Shown: positions 63,903 through 64,000 of the stretch, in pieces
How the letters are laid out: the number at the start of each line of letters is the position of its first letter
How positions within the stretch are numbered: the first letter of the stretch is position 1
NCBI RefSeq assembly: GCF_017599305.1
Contig: NZ_JAGFWR010000022.1
Span: 46,188-110,187 of the forward strand
Reading direction: 5' to 3'
DNA: 64,000 nucleotides
From: Micromonospora antibiotica
GTDB taxonomy: Bacteria; Actinomycetota; Actinomycetes; Mycobacteriales; Micromonosporaceae
Made by a program: the position numbers and the translations under genes
The notes under the pieces: generated by a model
Told to the model about the DNA's origin: nothing
Seen by the model: the letters and a program-made list of their open reading frames with translations, nothing else
The model's database searches: none

Positions 63903-64000
63903 TCAAGCGGGGACGGGGCTGGTGGGGCGGGGTTGGTAGGGGATCTTGTCGCGGAGCATGGCGTATAGGACGTCGCAGCGGCGTCGGGCGAGGCAGATGA
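63903..64000 (-). CDS. IS110-family transposase, C-terminal end (runs off the window)
   Basis: The last residues read ICLARRRCDVLYAMLRDKIP then YQPRPTSPVPA and stop at 63903. The RRCDVLYAMLRD ending is typical of IS110/IS116/IS902 transposases. The remainder lies beyond the right edge. Confidence 0.8.
   Translation of the reverse strand, partial: ICLARRRCDVLYAMLRDKIPYQPRPTSPVPA

Overview
The window is GC-rich actinobacterial DNA with frequent GTG starts and overlapping ATGA/GTGA gene junctions. The gene content (MoxR/DUF58/TgpA-type operon with fibronectin-III proteins, a conjugative element with a MobF relaxase, type I-E CRISPR with the repeat seen in streptomycetes and relatives) suggests a Micromonosporaceae-like organism. 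This is inferred from gene content, not from a search.

Positions 1-9631 look chromosomal. A minus-strand operon runs TPR/proline-rich membrane protein, FN3-repeat membrane protein, MoxR ATPase, DUF58 protein, TgpA-like transglutaminase (cut by the left edge). A tRNA-Leu(GAG) follows at 9548-9631.

From the tRNA rightwards everything looks like one large integrative conjugative element (ICE) with cargo. Next to the tRNA are a 22-bp palindrome, an AbrB-like gene and a tyrosine integrase. Then come a 1228-aa protein ending in a PD-(D/E)XK nuclease-like motif, a type I-E CRISPR effector operon without cas1/cas2, and an XRE regulator with paired inverted repeats in its promoter region. The transfer module (25.9-36.7 kb) holds a ParA-like protein, small membrane protein, VirB6/TrbL-like protein, SCO6880-like protein, VirB4-like ATPase, VirD4-like coupling protein, DUF4913 and small proteins, a lipoprotein and a lysozyme/M23 peptidase. 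A MarR-MFS efflux cargo follows. Between insertion-sequence remnants (39.06 kb and 44.9-46.1 kb) sits the most unusual cargo: a SIR2 domain fused to a Ski2-like helicase, with a divergent two-TM protein beside it. The MobF relaxase-helicase (46.1-50.3 kb) follows.

From 50.6 to 61.9 kb lie small element-maintenance genes: a GGDEF protein, a triple-HTH protein, ParB, a zinc-ribbon protein, DUF932 and others. Several share a striking upstream design: an extended -10 promoter followed 11-16 nt later by a GC hairpin with an ACGGC(G)AA loop. The 16-repeat CRISPR array (56174-57115) lies among them, about 33 kb from its cas genes, with its AT-rich leader on the right and transcription predicted leftward. 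The window ends with an EEP nuclease, a helicase-associated-repeat protein truncated by an IS110-family element, and that element's transposase C-terminus.

The element therefore appears to carry at least three defence-like cargoes (nuclease protein, CRISPR effector plus array, SIR2-helicase) along with transfer and maintenance functions. The right boundary (attR) was not seen and probably lies outside the window.
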